Assembly: GCA_964023205.1 (NCBI GenBank)
Contig: OZ026842.1
Coordinates: 6,362,408-6,426,407, forward strand
Length of the DNA: 64,000 bases
Origin: Lutraria lutraria
Taxonomy: Eukaryota; Mollusca; Bivalvia; Venerida; Mactridae
Direction of reading: 5' to 3'
Shown here in pieces: positions 31,734-45,099 of the stretch. Under the pieces are notes generated by a model. That model did not search any database and had not been told where the DNA came from. It saw only the letters and a program-made list of their open reading frames with translations. How positions within the stretch are numbered: the first letter of the stretch is position 1; each line of letters starts with the position of its first letter. Made by a program: the position numbers and the translations under genes.

Positions 31734-31965
31734 GGCTAGTGAACTTTCTCAAAATAGTCAAAAGATAGATACCGGTAGCTATAAAATGCCTTTTTTCAAT
31801 AGCCCTTACTGTAAGTTGGCTATTACAAAGAGGCGTTTTATGTGTTCGGGCTTGTGGCAAAATATCTTTTCATTTTCAGTAGCGGCCACTTACAGTCTGA
31901 GCTATTTAAATTAGACATTATACCTGTAAAGCCCTAATACACTGTTTTGAGAAAGTTCACTAGCC
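31734..31965. mobile_element. 232-bp element with 21-bp perfect inverted ends
   Basis: GGCTAGTGAACTTTCTCAAAA at 31734-31754 is repeated inverted at 31945-31965. The family could not be assigned and no clear target duplication is seen. A single copy in this window. Confidence 0.65.
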
Positions 31966-32944
31966 CATACAGAAATTTACTAGCCCCAGGCTATGGACTG
32001 TTGGGTTATTGTGATGACTGCATGGTCCAAGTCCTACAAATATTCAATTTCTCGAAACAACATCAAACAGTAATCGTTGCACGACATCTAAATTTTTGAT
32101 ACCAGTAGAATCCATCCATACATTAAACATGGATGAAGGATATGTCAAACTCAGTCCAACTATATTTAAATAATCAATATTATTTCTAAAATAAAACAAA
32201 CAACAATATTGTGAGTCATCCAGCAACATTTGGGTTTCCACGTTTTCCTGTCATAGAAGGATTTCCACTTTTCCTGGAAAACTAGAGTATGCTAGAATTA
32301 AATAGTTAATCATGTTTCTTATAGAACTTAATCACCATCCTAGATCACTGCCAAGAAACATTATCAGTCCTTATCTATCCTGTTTCATAGAGTTTAGTTA
32401 TTTGTCTGGCTTCCCAGAATCTAATCATACTCATTGCCTAAGATGATGAGAGTAATGATAAAGACTATATTTGTACAGGCAACATAGTCTAAGGCAATGC
32501 CAAATCTTTCCTCAGTGAGCCACTTGATTAACAATATCTACATGATGCACCAGATACCTGACTAAAGATTAACATTACCTGGAATACATTAATAAAAAAA
32601 AGGATTTCCAAACTCCTTTAGACAGTAAAAACAAGACGCTGGGTTCAATGAACGCATATACCACAAGTGGCAGCTTGACTTAACCTAGTATAGATGAACA
32701 GGATGGCAAGGAAATCACTACATGCCACTGCATTATCTGATGCCAAGGGCAATCCAGTGCCAAGTTGTAAAGCCTTCATTTTCTTGACATAATATATTCA
32801 ATGAGCCACTGAACAGGTCTCTATTATTATATAACCTACAAAACAAGTCACCATTAATACAACTTAATAAATAATTATAAATATCATTGATCCGTACAAC
32901 AACTATTGGTAGAATATATCTTTTTATCACTATTTTAATACAAA

Positions 32945-33745
32945 CCGTAAGCAATAGAGGACAAATACCACCTTTGGTAAGCAGTAAAGATCAAATACCA
33001 CCTTTGGTAAGCAGTAAAGGACAAATACCATCTTTGGTAAGCAATAGAGGACAAATACCACTTTTGGTAAGCAGTAAAGGACAAATACCACTTTTGGTAA
33101 GCAGTAAAGGACAAATATCACCTTTGGTAAGCAATAGAGGACAAATACCACCTTTAGTAAGCAGTAAAGGACAAATACCACCTTTGGTGAGCAATAGTGG
33201 ACAAATACCACCTTTAGTAAGCAGTAAAGGACAAATACCACCTTTGGTGAGCAATAGTGGACAAATACCACCTTTAGTAAGCAGTAAAGGACAAATACCA
33301 CCTTTGGTGAGCAATAGTGGACAAATACCACCTTTAGTAAGCAGTAAAGGACAAATACCACCTTTGGTGAGCAATAGTGGACAAATACCACCTTTAGTAA
33401 GCAGTAAAGGACAAATACCACCTTTCAGGTAAGCAATAGAGGACAAATTTCACCTTTGGTAAACAGTAGAGGACAAATACCACCTTTGGTAAGCAGTAAA
33501 GGACAAATACCACCTTTAGTAAGCAGTAAAGGACAAATACCACCTTTGGTGAGCAATAGTGGACAAATACCACCTTTAGTAAGCAGTAGAGGACAAATAC
33601 CACCTTTGGTAAGCAGTAAAGGACAAATACCACCTTTAGTAAGCAGTAAAGGACAAATACCACCTTTAGTAAGCAGTAAAGGACAAATACCACCTTTCAG
33701 GTAAGCAATAGAGGACAAATTTCACCTTTGGTAAACAGTAGAGGA
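32945..33745. repeat. 30-bp minisatellite, ~26 copies
   Basis: Unit GGACAAATACCACCTTTGGT then AAGCAGTAAA, period exactly 30 for long runs. Between about 33120 and 33420 two variants alternate (GGTGAGCAATAGT and AGTAAGCAGTAAA), making a 60-bp higher-order unit. A block starting CCTTTCAGGTAAGCAATAGA recurs at 33421 and 33691, a 270-bp duplication. As 30 is divisible by three, long ORFs appear on both strands by chance. Confidence 0.96.
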
Positions 33746-34512
33746 TCAATGACCATTCATGTTATGTCCTCAATCATATTGTAACAGGTCAACAGACAGT
33801 ACAATTACCTACTGAACTAAGCAGGTGGCTGGGCAAGGTTTGATAGAGAATAGAAGTTCAAAAAGTGTCATGTAAGTTCAGAGCTCTCTATGAAATGGTA
33901 TCCACATGGGATACGAGCAATAAACACATGACATGTTAAACATGGATTAGACATTTTATTCATATGACATTAAAGAGCAAGTTAAGACCATAAGACATAT
34001 ATATAAATATGAAGACCAATGCAATGTACAGGCAACGCACTACAGCTCCACAACAATGATATTTAGAACACTCGTGATGGTTTAGCATAATCCTGAAGCA
34101 ATTAAAGTTAATGCAATTGGTAACAGATAATAATAGATGAATTATTTCATAGGCAAATCAACATAACGAGTCAGTTCATGTTTCCCAGTAGACCAAATAA
34201 TTAGTATGTGATATCATTATACTATACATCAAAATAGTGTAATGTCAACCTAAAGGTAAGTGCAATTCATAACCAAGTGGACTTCATACCATATAAAACA
34301 TACAACTTTCAATAATTTAGACAATGGTCATCAATATTGTCAAATGAAATTGTTATATTTCACAAGTCTAAATAGTACAGACATATCTCTCTTTCCCATG
34401 GTCTTCACCATGTCCACTCATTGCCTATCCTATACATGGTTAGTACATGTATATGTTATCATTATTTTAGACTGCATAATGTTGTTAGAGTAAATATGGC
34501 CTCCCATGTTAT

Positions 34513-34700
34513 ACAGTCGACCCTCTCCACAGCAGCCCTCTCTTGAGCAACAACCTCCCTTTAACAACAGCATGATTCTTCCCACTGCACAATTTTACCA
34601 TCAATTTAACCTGTCTAGAGCAACAACCTCACAATGACAGTATAAGTTTGTGACTCCAAAAGGATGTTGCTTTAGAGAAGTAAATATGTTTAAACTAATG
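34513..34700. mobile_element. Diverged relative of the ACAGTGCAACCTC TIR element
   Basis: Contains TACAGTCGACCCTCTCCACA and GAGCAACAACCTCCCTTTAA; the right terminus is decayed. Related to 29456-29638. Confidence 0.4.
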
Positions 34701-35596
34701 TAAATAATTCTAGGGGCTAAGGGTAGCCCCTAATATAATGTTGCTACTTAGAATAACACTGCTTAACACTTCCAATTTTAGAGAATTGTCACCCAGATTG
34801 CAGTATTAATTGATACAATGAAACTATAATCAAAGCTGTTAATTTCAGGAGCACAGGGCTTTATAATTCTGGAAATTAGATTTTATTTTACTTACTTAAA
34901 AGGTTAGAGTCATAAATGTTGTTTTATTCCAGCAAAATGGTTGCCACTATCTACAACAGGAGAGCTGTTTACATGCTTGATTACTTCACCATATGTCATA
35001 AAGAGGGATTTGGAGAAAACATAAAGGAATTCCATGCAATATTTTGTGGCTGGCATAAACCATTGATTAGTTACAATTGTTATAATTTCACAGTGGTTTA
35101 GAAGATTATTTACAATGCCCTTTTGCAAAAAACATATTGTGAGTAACGGAATGGTCAAGTTCAATGGAAACAATAAACAACTAAAAGTGCACTGCAAGTC
35201 TCAATGCAAAAGTTTGGAGTCTTTAATACATTTTTATGTATCAACAGATTGGGGGCATACTGTTTTTGGCCTCCCTATACCATACTTTAACCTTGCCTAT
35301 AAATCGAAACTCCACAACTCAAGGCATGTATGGTTAGAACCACTGACCTTCAATAAGCAAGCTGAACATATTCCCCATATGAGAAATGTGTCTAGTCATA
35401 GCAGTGAGGATATACTGGTCTGAGACTTAGAATCACTCAATCACAGAGGACCCCAGTTTTTATATTTTATTAGAATCAGTCAAATAAACTATAACTTGGA
35501 AGATATTTCAAATTATTTGATCTACGATTCACCAGTACTCAAACTGTACCAAAAATGAATGTTTTACACAATTTTCAACAATTTTCACTTATTTAC

Positions 35597-35932
35597 AGTG
35601 GCTGATTCACCTAACAAGTTTTCCTGGACGGTATTCTAACCAGTACTGACTTACCCTTCAACAAGGACTTATATACATACGTCTTATTATCGCGGGATTT
35701 GATTACTTTAAACTGTTAATATGGAAGTTGCGAATCCATGTATGTATTTGTATATAAGTCCTTGCCTTCAACAAGGAACTGGCAACCTCTCCACATGCAG
35801 AGGAAAAGCAACATTTCTTTGGCAAATTTCATGGAAGGGTATGACCAGTGCCTTGACCAGAAATCAAACCCGGACTGCTCGGTTAGAAATCCTGTGCACT
35901 AACCACTGGACCACAGTCATGGCTTACCAAAA
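35597..35932 (-). repeat. tRNA-derived SINE, type 3, carrying a nested MITE
   Basis: Minus strand starts with box A TGGTCCAGTGGTTAGTGCAC and box B GGGTTTGATTTC, then the SINE body. It is interrupted at 35662-35764 by the MITE; without it and one CCTTCAA the body is continuous. Confidence 0.72.
35662..35764. mobile_element. 103-bp internally deleted MITE with 7-bp target duplication
   Basis: Left CAAGGACTTATATACATAC, right GTATATAAGTCCTTG; the internal part matches the right arm of the 494-bp MITE (GTCTTATTATCGCGGGATTT). CCTTCAA flanks both sides (35655-35661, 35765-35771). Confidence 0.88.
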
Positions 35933-38900
35933 ATGAAACAGAAATAATTTGGTAGTTATATTGTTAATTAAATACTATTACATAAGGTTTTATAATTATC
36001 TAATCTTGCCATACAACATTAACTACACTTGGCTAGAGTTACCACATCCAATAACCTCAACAGTATGATGATGATAACATTACTTTAAGTAAACCATACT
36101 AGTCTATGTAATAAGCCAAGATTTAAGATAAAACAAAGACTGACTCAGAATGATAAATACATGAAAGGTTAATGAACTTGATATGAGGGAAAATGTTTAG
36201 TTGATGAACAAGACTAGCACATTCATTATAACAATACATAATTATAGTTCAATTAACTAGTAGCACCATTATATAATATCTACTACAATACCGTAAGCTA
36301 GACAAGAGGGCTAATTATGGCCCTGTATCACTCACATTAGTGTCCTGATGAATTAAAACTTATTATTAATTAAGTCAAAGTACTAAGGATTATTATTCAA
36401 TTTTAACTACAGGGGCTAATTTGAACAACCTTAGTTGAGAACAATAAGACAATGTTACATACCAAATATCCAAATCCTATATATGCTAAGATGATTTCAG
36501 ATGTTTTTCAATTCACTTTAAAAATCTTCGTAAAACAAGTGAGTAAAAGTCAGTTTCACTAGAGATAAGACATCTTTCTAGGTAAAATAAGACCTGGTAT
36601 AATTCTAACATCCAAAAAGCTAATGGGACTTTAAAATAATCACCATACAGAGATAGTAACATGATGACACCGAAAGGTTTTAACTGGTACGCAAATATGA
36701 TAAATACTTATTAGCAAGCAACGATATGATCAATTTATCATATAGCTGTAATTTATAATAACCAAAATCTGAGTAATAATTAACCCAGCACCTGCACGGA
36801 CCCAACTAAAAGGGTTGTTTGGACCCACCCACACAGTACATTATTATAAGATTTAGAATAAATATAGAATATTTACTTTAAATACTTAAGACATGTCGAA
36901 GTATGATAAAAAGATTTACCTATTTTTTCAACGACCTCAAATATCCGGCTCAGTAATCTAGGGAATCCCAAAATTCTATTTATAGCAACAACAGTAATTA
37001 AACATGAAAATCATTCATTCAAGTGTCACTTCAAATATTATAAGAATAGGTTATGATATCAAGTGTTACATATAGTTGTCTTGATGGATTTCTGCCAAGT
37101 ACATGTTTTATGATTCACTTATAAGTATACAGAAATCTAGTGAACCAATATTTATGTTGTCAAATCTCAATGCAAACTTGCAAATTAACACAAATTAAAA
37201 TCTCCAACAATAAATCAAACACTTGTTCTGCCTTAACTGTGTTACAATAACACACACATATAAAAGCCTTCAGAAATATTCAGTTACAATAAACCAATAC
37301 TGAATGTAAAGTCATCCCCAAATAGTGTGTACACAATATTTATAGTACAGTATATATTACCCAACAAGTTTTAAAGCAGCATTAACCTGAAAAGTTTTTT
37401 TTTTTAAATTGAGAACAAGACATTCTTGCAGAGACACAAAATAAACTAAAAATGGGAAATGTTAGAATAAATTATTATAGATTTATTTTGCATTAAAACA
37501 CAGGCACAATGTTAAAATAAATTATGTATAATAATAATTGCCATAGATCTAAATGCAGGACAATCTTGAATTCCAAATAAGAATTTTCATATTAATTCAT
37601 AAATCTATAACATAACTGCTTTAACTAATTTACAACATTTACTCTTTTTTTCATGTAATATTAAAGAAATCTTTAACTAAATTAAAGTCCACACTAGACT
37701 AAAGCATTCCACCACCTATAATATTATCAATATCCAAAACATAATAAACAGTTCCTAATATAAACAACTTAACTGGATGCTCCTGATCAATTAGTTCTCT
37801 TTATTCAGCTATTTAATTAAATGAATTGTTGTTAAAATATTGTCTCAGTTTATAGTTCAATTTTTAGGTCAGCAATGTTATTGTATACATGGACGATCTC
37901 ATTTATACATGATTAGGTAACACGAATACTGTTGTAATTTGCTATAGACCAATTTATGAAGCTTTATAATCACTGTCCTCTGTGGCGCAATTGGTAAAGC
38001 ACATAATCAGTGAATCTTGAGCACTGCGTCTGACGTTAGACATCATTTTTATTTTCTTTTTTTTTTCATTTTTAATAAAAGTTAACTTTATATACATCGA
38101 TAAGAAATTATTATTCATAGGTTTTTTATTTTTAAATTGTTCCGTTAAATTAACAAAACTGATATATTAATAACCTCACATTGGTAATTAGGATTTATAT
38201 ATTTCAATTGTGGAGTGATAATATATAATAAGTAAAAATCGATTCAGGTGTTTAGTATGTTTACATAGTATTTGAAATTATATATTTGTATTCGCGATTT
38301 CGTCCAATAAAATGTATACAAGAAATAAAAAAGAGGAATACACCAGAGAACAAATGCATTTCTTCTTTCCCTTTTCTCTTTTGAAAATTGATAAAAAGGT
38401 GCTATTTAGCGTGTATACATACATGTAACAAGAACAAACATAGTTCAATTAATAATTTATAAAAAATAAATGTATATAATAATTTAAAAAGAAAAAGTGC
38501 CATGGACTGAGTTCGAACCACACACATCTGCTTCATTTTGTAAAACTGTTATGTATGTACAATGTACAAGCCACCTTATCCAATACACCATGACTCTGGT
38601 TCATGTGAATGACACTTTACTACGGATTTAAAATTATTTGGGCAATCAATTTACAGTGATTACCTTTACAATGGTATCGTCCAATATTCGACCTTGACTA
38701 TAAGAAAATTGAACTATATAGATCTTATACAGAAACCAAGAGTATTAATTACATGTATGTACATACCTTTGCTGAGTGTGTAACTGGGCACAGAGCCTTC
38801 TCATTATGCCCTTATATACCTGTGGCCTTGTAAACTCAGATTTGTCTAATCAGTCTATAATTATGATTATAAAGAGTAAAGCATACACAAGCAATAAGGC

Positions 38901-40462
38901 CAGTACTTTTTGATTTCTTGGTTTACAAAAGTGGTGATTGTATTTTTTCCAGAAGTCAAAAAAAAAGAATTATTTGGCATTTTTATTTTTGACGATGGGA
39001 TGAAATTTTTTTAGTACAAACTTGTATTCTTAATTGTTTATAAAGTGTGGCTATATACATACAGGAGTTTACCTTACCAATCTTTGTTGTGTTTTTTTTT
39101 CTGTTTTCCTACTAAAATTAGGTAGTACTGCCATATGTATCTAGGTAATTGCTACCACTACCAAGTATAATTTCATCAAAAGCCAAGAGATTTGTGTGAG
39201 ACCAGCTTTTTTTTTCGACCTGCCGGTGAGACATTTTACCAAGAAATAAAAAAGTAGTGGCCTTATGATTACACTCATGAAATTTATGCTCCTCATCTAA
39301 TAAATGCCCTTTCACCACTCAAACTTTTTGAGAAAGAACGAAAATTTGTGTTTCTGTGTTAATGTTTAAGCGATATTTCAAGTTACATTTGATGATCAGT
39401 GAAGCATTAAATATAAAAATAAAATCCTTAGGAGTACTTATAAAGGGAACATTAAGTATTACGTAAGACTTAAATTAGTTACCATATATTTCATGAATGT
39501 TTATACTTCTAAATACAACAATTGTGTGTATAAAGGAAAACTGATATCATCACAAGATTCACTGATTAATTAAATATGATGTGAATCTACAACATTCTCT
39601 CTATACACACTTGAGAATAAAATTTCAAGTACTTAACTGAACTGTGAACTCTTTTCATGTATGTATTATACCGATGACCAAACTATACTTAAGGACACAA
39701 GTTTTGTCCAGTTGGTTTTTTTGTGATAATTCTAAAAGCAGTAAAGTTTAGTAACGTCTCTGTAATATAGCTAAAAAATCCTTTATTTCATCTTTTATTG
39801 TCTTTTATTTAAACCAGTTTAAGCAATGACTCATTATATTAAAGCATCTCCTTTCCAATGTTACTATAATTCTTATTACTATATGATTATAAACAAAAAA
39901 GACTTTTGTTTAGAAGTGTATATTTATTTTTATTGTATGCAGCAATCCACATACGGTATATATATTTATGCTTTAAATAAATATTCTATATTATTTGCAA
40001 TTCATAGTGCATGTAGTGATAATAACTGCAGGTCTATATAGTCTGATAATATTTATATAAGAGGTGACACAATCCACAGTAAACATTAAAACATGCACAA
40101 GTTATACTCATTACATAGTTTATAATTGACAAGATTATGATGAACAACACAAACAAGGGGATAATTATGCCTGATAAAACATTGAAAATTGACAAGATTA
40201 TGATGAACAACACAAACAAGAGGATAATTATTGTACTAAGAAAGTAGCTGCATTCAGGAATGGTATATTTCTTATTGTATTGAATAATTACAGTTTTATG
40301 ACTATATTAAGTGCCACAAATATTTTGAAAAATTGTCTTCTACATTTTGTTCAGAGAAGTACTGTTATTGTATGGCCTGTTCAGTGTCAGTGCAAAGTGA
40401 CTAAACAGGGGCTCGACATGTTGCCCTTGGGCTTCTAGTTTGAACAAACTACTCTGTATTTA
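35933..40462. other. Long gene-free AT-rich stretch
   Basis: About 4.5 kb with no supported gene. Noted: a repeat head at 36303 (ACAAGAGGGCTAATTATGG), a TIR-element fragment at 36570-36632, and tRNA-like sequence at about 37978-38005 and 38495-38612 (minus; box B GGTTCGAACTC) too decayed to call a tRNA gene. Confidence 0.45.
38498..38612 (-). repeat. tRNA-like sequence (decayed tRNA gene or SINE head)
   Basis: Minus strand has TGGTGTATTGGATAAGG (box A-like), then GTGTGGTTCGAACTCAGTCC (box B) and a T-run after CATGGCAC. The arms do not fold into a normal cloverleaf and the spacing is long, so a functional tRNA is unlikely. Confidence 0.3.
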
Positions 40463-41329
40463 GGAATATATTACAACAAATAGCCTTAAAATCACTATAA
40501 ATGTATAATGCAGGGAACTGTGCCTCAGTTTTTTATAATGTCCTCGGTTCGTTAGATACTTGACTTAAAAGTATAAAAATTCTGAGGCACGGTTCCCTAT
40601 AGATTAACATTTCCGCTACAAAATACCGAAAACCGCTTTGAAATCAGTCATCAAATAAGACGGCAATATTAATTCAAAAATGACACCTACTGTGTTTTTT
40701 TTAAGCTGAGCAATTTACAATTGAAGTGTCGGATCGTTATTGTCTCATGAAATCAAAGAATTTGACGCACCCCTTTCAATTTTGATAGCCAGTGTAGATG
40801 TGCAATTCATCGATCCTAAATGCTAAAAATGTGGAAGTAGTTCGCTCCACAAACTTTATGCGTACACAAACCGACCGACCGAGTGACTCCAATATATAAT
40901 AAGGCAAAACATGGCATACTTCATAGTTTAAAATTAACTTCAATTTTTAAAAGAACTTGATTTCTTCTCTTTGGTAAATCAAATTTATTGTACTTCATTA
41001 TATAAATTAATAAATGTCTGTATTAAAAATGCTGAACAAAATTATCCAGCACAAAATAATGGTTAATCAACTGTTTAAAACATTTAAAGATGATTATATC
41101 ATAACACCATACCTATATAAACAGAAACATGCTAAGTTCATAAGTCAGCTAAAACACTCAATTTTTTATGTACATACATAAATCTCAGACTTACTAAGTA
41201 CAGCAGTTCTAATGTAACAATTGTTTACATGATATGACAGCTTATATTTAACTTCACAATAAGAGGATAGCATAGTTTAGGTAACTGATCACTGTTAACC
41301 GTATTTCACAAGATGATTTTCATGCCTAA

Positions 41330-41506
41330 TATTGAACTTGTCCGAGATTTTGTCGATAAACAAGACACAATTTTCATGTGCAGCAATTCACTCATTGCAG
41401 AGTTATGTCCCCTTGAACATAGCCGTATAGTTTACTATTGCAGTATTAGTGTCAAAGCGGTAGCGGGGGGGGGGGGTTATTAGTCACCTCTGTGACAGCT
41501 CTAGTT
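41330..41506 (-). repeat. Interspersed repeat, 'GAGCTGTCACAGAGGTGACT' family, reversed
   Basis: Ends TTATTAGTCACCTCTGTGAC then AGCTCTAGTTT; contains TCATTGCAGAGTTATGTCCC as in 5255-5522. A G homopolymer of about 11 lies at 41465. Confidence 0.7.
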
Positions 41507-41994
41507 TGCATTGTCTCTATCTTGCTTTGAGTTTGTATAGTCTAAATGTCACATAGACTTTTACTGTCTTTTTACATTTAAAATCAAAACTTCATCCTCA
41601 TTTTTTCCTTAAGCTTGTAATCTCCTCCCAGAGATACAATGTCATTAAGAGTGCAAACCCCTTCTTTATTTTTCTTAATAACATTGTTATGCAGGCGTCA
41701 CACTGTCCCGAAGTAGACACCAGATGGATACACGATTAAGGAAATGTTCAAATTCGGGTGTGATTTTCCTCCATAATGGAAAAGTTGCCAGTTCCTTCTA
41801 GAAGGGTAAATTTCTAAAAACAGTTTTAAACAATGTATGCTTAAAATTGCATGTTTATCAATATTTCTTTGTTGTCTGCATGATAAATTAAATAAGGTAT
41901 GTTTAAAATTGCATGATTATGAATATTTCCTTGTTGTCTGCATGATAAATTCAATTTTTAATAATTAATTATTTTTGTTGCCTTGACAACAGGC

Positions 41995-42110
41995 CACAAC
42001 CATTATTTGGTGGTTACTGCGTTGGACTTGTTACCATGCAGCCTGGATTCAAATCATGGTCACAGCAGGTCAAACCCTTCCATGAAAACTTAACAAAAAT
42101 ATTACAAAAC
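41995..42110 (+). repeat. SINE type 3 head
   Basis: Plus-strand tRNA-like head TGGTTACTGCGTTGGACTTG with box B GGATTCAAATC, then CCCTTCCATGAAAACTTAAC. Confidence 0.5.
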
Positions 42111-42302
42111 ATACATAAATTTAACCTCTGTACAGCAACAACCTCTCTATATAACAACACCTTCAAAATGTCCCTCAGCTGATATTTACTATAAATTTAA
42201 CCTCTGTAGAGCAACAACCTCTCTATAACAACAAAATTACGGATATTGTATGGAAATACATACTTTTATGGAATTACACAATTATTAAACATATAATATG
42301 TT

Positions 42303-42705
42303 GAACTGAAGCGTCTCGAATAGCAATCAAATTGATATCATTTTAATGCCTAAATCAATTAATGAAAGCCTTGTAAAATATTTACAAATTATCCCGCTAG
42401 TTTACTTAAAAAAACACATTTTAAGATTTACCAAATCTGCCGATTTCGCCCTCAGAAATTATTCGTCATTTTCACAACTCCACCCTTTCGGGATCTGTCA
42501 AAACCGAAAACCTCGCGGAAAAAATGTCAACAAACTGAAATGGTAAGTATTGCTTATGTTATGTTCACTTGAAAGGCAGCGCACATTTGAACGCTCAGTT
42601 TGAACGCACATTCTTCTTTGACTTTTCGGTAATAATTGGTTTTACAAATGACAAACGCATTTTTGGTGTATGAAAAAAAAGACAGCAGTTCCTAGGCATG
42701 CCCCT
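42303..42705 (-). mobile_element. TIR element, AGGGGCATGCC family, one end lost
   Basis: Reverse-orientation partner of 46559-47075; shares CATTTTAATGCCTAAATCAA and AAACTGAAATGGTAAGTATT. The right TIR GGCATGCCCCT is followed by TTAG; the left TIR is missing. With its partner it flanks FMO copy A. Confidence 0.75.
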
Positions 42706-43281
42706 TTAGATGAAGCAGAAATGCATTTGTTTGCATTAATGCTGTAAGGGTTTCGGTTATAACGACGAGTGAGTATACGCTTCTAAATTCTTTATTCATA
42801 CATACAGACAACAAGCGTCAATAAACGTCAATAAGCGATTCTCTGAAAGAAAATCAATCCAGATATAAACATGTGCATGTATTTTACATTCATTATAAAT
42901 ATGCAATATTACAACTCATTGTTATCAATTTCAATACTAGTAATCTTAACAAAATAAATAAATGATTCACAAGAAAAATCTATTTGTAAGCAAGTATATA
43001 GTATGAATTGAATTAATGTCTTACCGACTATAGTGTCCAAACATCGAAACCTTTAAATTAAATTACTGTTTTAGGCTAAAGCGCCGCTTCATTTGTGAAT
43101 GTTTCTTATACAATTCCAACAAAACAACTGACGTATACGACGACGTGCTAAGTAGCGCAAACGTAACGTCAAACATAATGGCGCCAAACGACGCTGACGT
43201 CTTAAGAAATGTAAAAAAGGAAAAAGTGAATATAAATAAGAATAAATGATTCTTACAAATGCATTTTGTAATTTATTCCAG

Positions 43282-45099
43282 GTCGATGGACAAAGAAAAC
43301 ATCTGCAAACATTGATTTGAAAACATTCATTAATTTCAGTACAGTTGTCCGATGGGTAAAGTATGATGACAACAAACATAGCTAAACTGTCGTTGTTGAA
43401 AATCTGGAGACAAGAGAAACTCGTGAAGAAATATTTACACATATCATCGTAGCTGTCGATATTTTCAACACTCCGTTCCTGCCAGATGTTCCTGGAATGA
43501 ACGACTTTATTGGTCGAGAGATCCTTTCATGATTTTAGTTCAAGGGACAGAAAGTTCTCATTATTGGCGCCAATTTGTCTGGAGAAGACACAGCACTTCA
43601 GTTGATCAAATTCCGGGCTGCTAAGAAAATATACTTAAGTTATAAAACGATTCCGAAGAGTGCCTCGTGTACTCCCCCAAAAGGAAATTGTAGAGAAACC
43701 TTTGGTTGTCAGAATGGATGCAAATAAAGCCTACTTTATTGATGGTACAGAAGCAGAAGTTGATTCGGTTATTCTATGCACTGGATACAAAAATCACTTC
43801 CCCTTCCTCGAAGGTCGGTTTAGAATAAAGGAGGAGACTAGCCTATATCCTCCCGATCTGTATATGGGTACTTTGTTCTACAAAGAAGGCAATAAAAGCT
43901 TGTTCTACGTTGGTGTACAAAATCAATCAATTTTACACATTCGTTTACATAGAAGCATTGGCCATCTGGACATGCAGGTAATTTTAAGGGATTTTTATGT
44001 TGATTTTTTACCGAATACAAAAATGAACTGATTATCGGCTTCAATTCATGTCCATTCTGTAATTAACTAACACCATATCCAAAGAGGCATCCCTATTCAA
44101 TTTTGGATTTCAATCCAAACGCGGATGTGATAAGCCGTGGAAAATTGTGCTACCTAAGAACAACAAGATGAACTAGTTAAAGAGTTATTACAAAACTTTA
44201 TAATCGTCACTGTATGTGGATAATTGTTCATTTCCATTTTTTCATCTATGCCAAACTTGACTAATATGACGTTAGGTCATAGTTTCACATACGTTCAGAG
44301 GTTGAAGTAGCATATCAAAGTTCGATGTTTCACTGGTTGATATTGGTAATACGTGACCTGGGTTCAAGTCAACATTTTATAAATATTATTCTCACGTTTT
44401 CTTTTATCGATGTACTGGTCTGATGGTCTTTTTTCCCCTAAAATATTATATTTTTTTTATTTACATTTATATCTCTCTTTTTCGTAGTTTTTCCTGGTTC
44501 TTTATTCTTCCTTGTTTAAAGCACAGATACACACCTCGCCCTATTTCCTTTGATTTTCTAGACACAGTACAGTGCTCGGTAATTGGGATGGGGTCACTTT
44601 TAAAAGCGTCCCTGACGGAGCTGAGGATCGAACACACGGTCTTTCGTTTAGCAGTCCAGCACGTAACCATTCGGCCAGCGATTAACTCTTTCTAAAAACA
44701 AAATCTACCAGTGAGAATTTTGGGAATAAAGTAAAACCTAGCATTCCATTTCAGATACATTAGTGGCGCAGTGCAAGGAGAACCAAAACACTGCCAGAAA
44801 TGGAAGAAGACTCCCAATCTTGGATACAAAGAACAAAGTCACTCGTATCTGAGGACGATATGCACCAATTCCAAGCTTCTCATATTGATACATTGGTAGA
44901 GAAATCTGAATATAACCTACAGTTGTCTAAACCCGGAATATTCGAGAAAGTGATTAAAGCCCGCAAGGACACAAACGGCCTAGCAAACTACAGAGACGAA
45001 GTGTACACAAGCCCTTGTACCGGACTATCAGGATTGAAACAAACACCTTTCATGCAAAATTTTGATGATAGTTTGGAGGCTTTTGTTAACGCTAAATAA
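43282..45099 (+). pseudogene. FMO copy A: 5'-truncated, broken Tmm-like flavin monooxygenase
   Basis: Only the counterparts of exon 3 (43282-43977) and exon 4 (44755-45099) of copies B and C are present; exons 1 and 2, which hold the FAD-binding GxGPSG and the SMYRYLWSN region, are absent from the preceding 3 kb. Exon 3 has a stop at 43383-43385 (TAA where B and C have TAT), a small deletion after GGTCGAG near 43520, an extra base in the A-run near 43680, and altered codons near 43920. Exon 4 is one base short near 44790. The splice sites themselves (CCAG acceptors, GCAGGTAAT donor) are intact. The 5' part resembles copy B and the 3' part copy C. Product, if any, could not bind FAD. Confidence 0.9.
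44480..44692 (-). repeat. tRNA-derived SINE, type 2, in the last intron of copy A
   Basis: Has TTTCCTGGTTCTTTATTCTT, GTAATTGGGATGGGG and a tRNA-like end CAGCACGTAACCATTCGGCC. Confidence 0.7.

Noticed and set aside
32887..33718. Long ORFs on both strands (up to 181 codons) with 10-residue repeats such as GQIPPLVSSK and CPLLLTKGGI
   Set aside because: They exist only because the minisatellite period (30) is divisible by three; three frames stay open at once and none has a domain, splice context or codon bias.
37978..38055. Possible tRNA gene (TGTGGCGCAATTGGTAAAGC)
   Set aside because: Only a box-A-like segment is present; no cloverleaf, anticodon arm or box B at proper spacing.
43660..44031. 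123-codon ORF in FMO copy A as a possible short functional protein
   Set aside because: It begins inside exon 3 after several frameshifts and runs past the splice donor into the intron; it lacks FAD and NADPH motifs.
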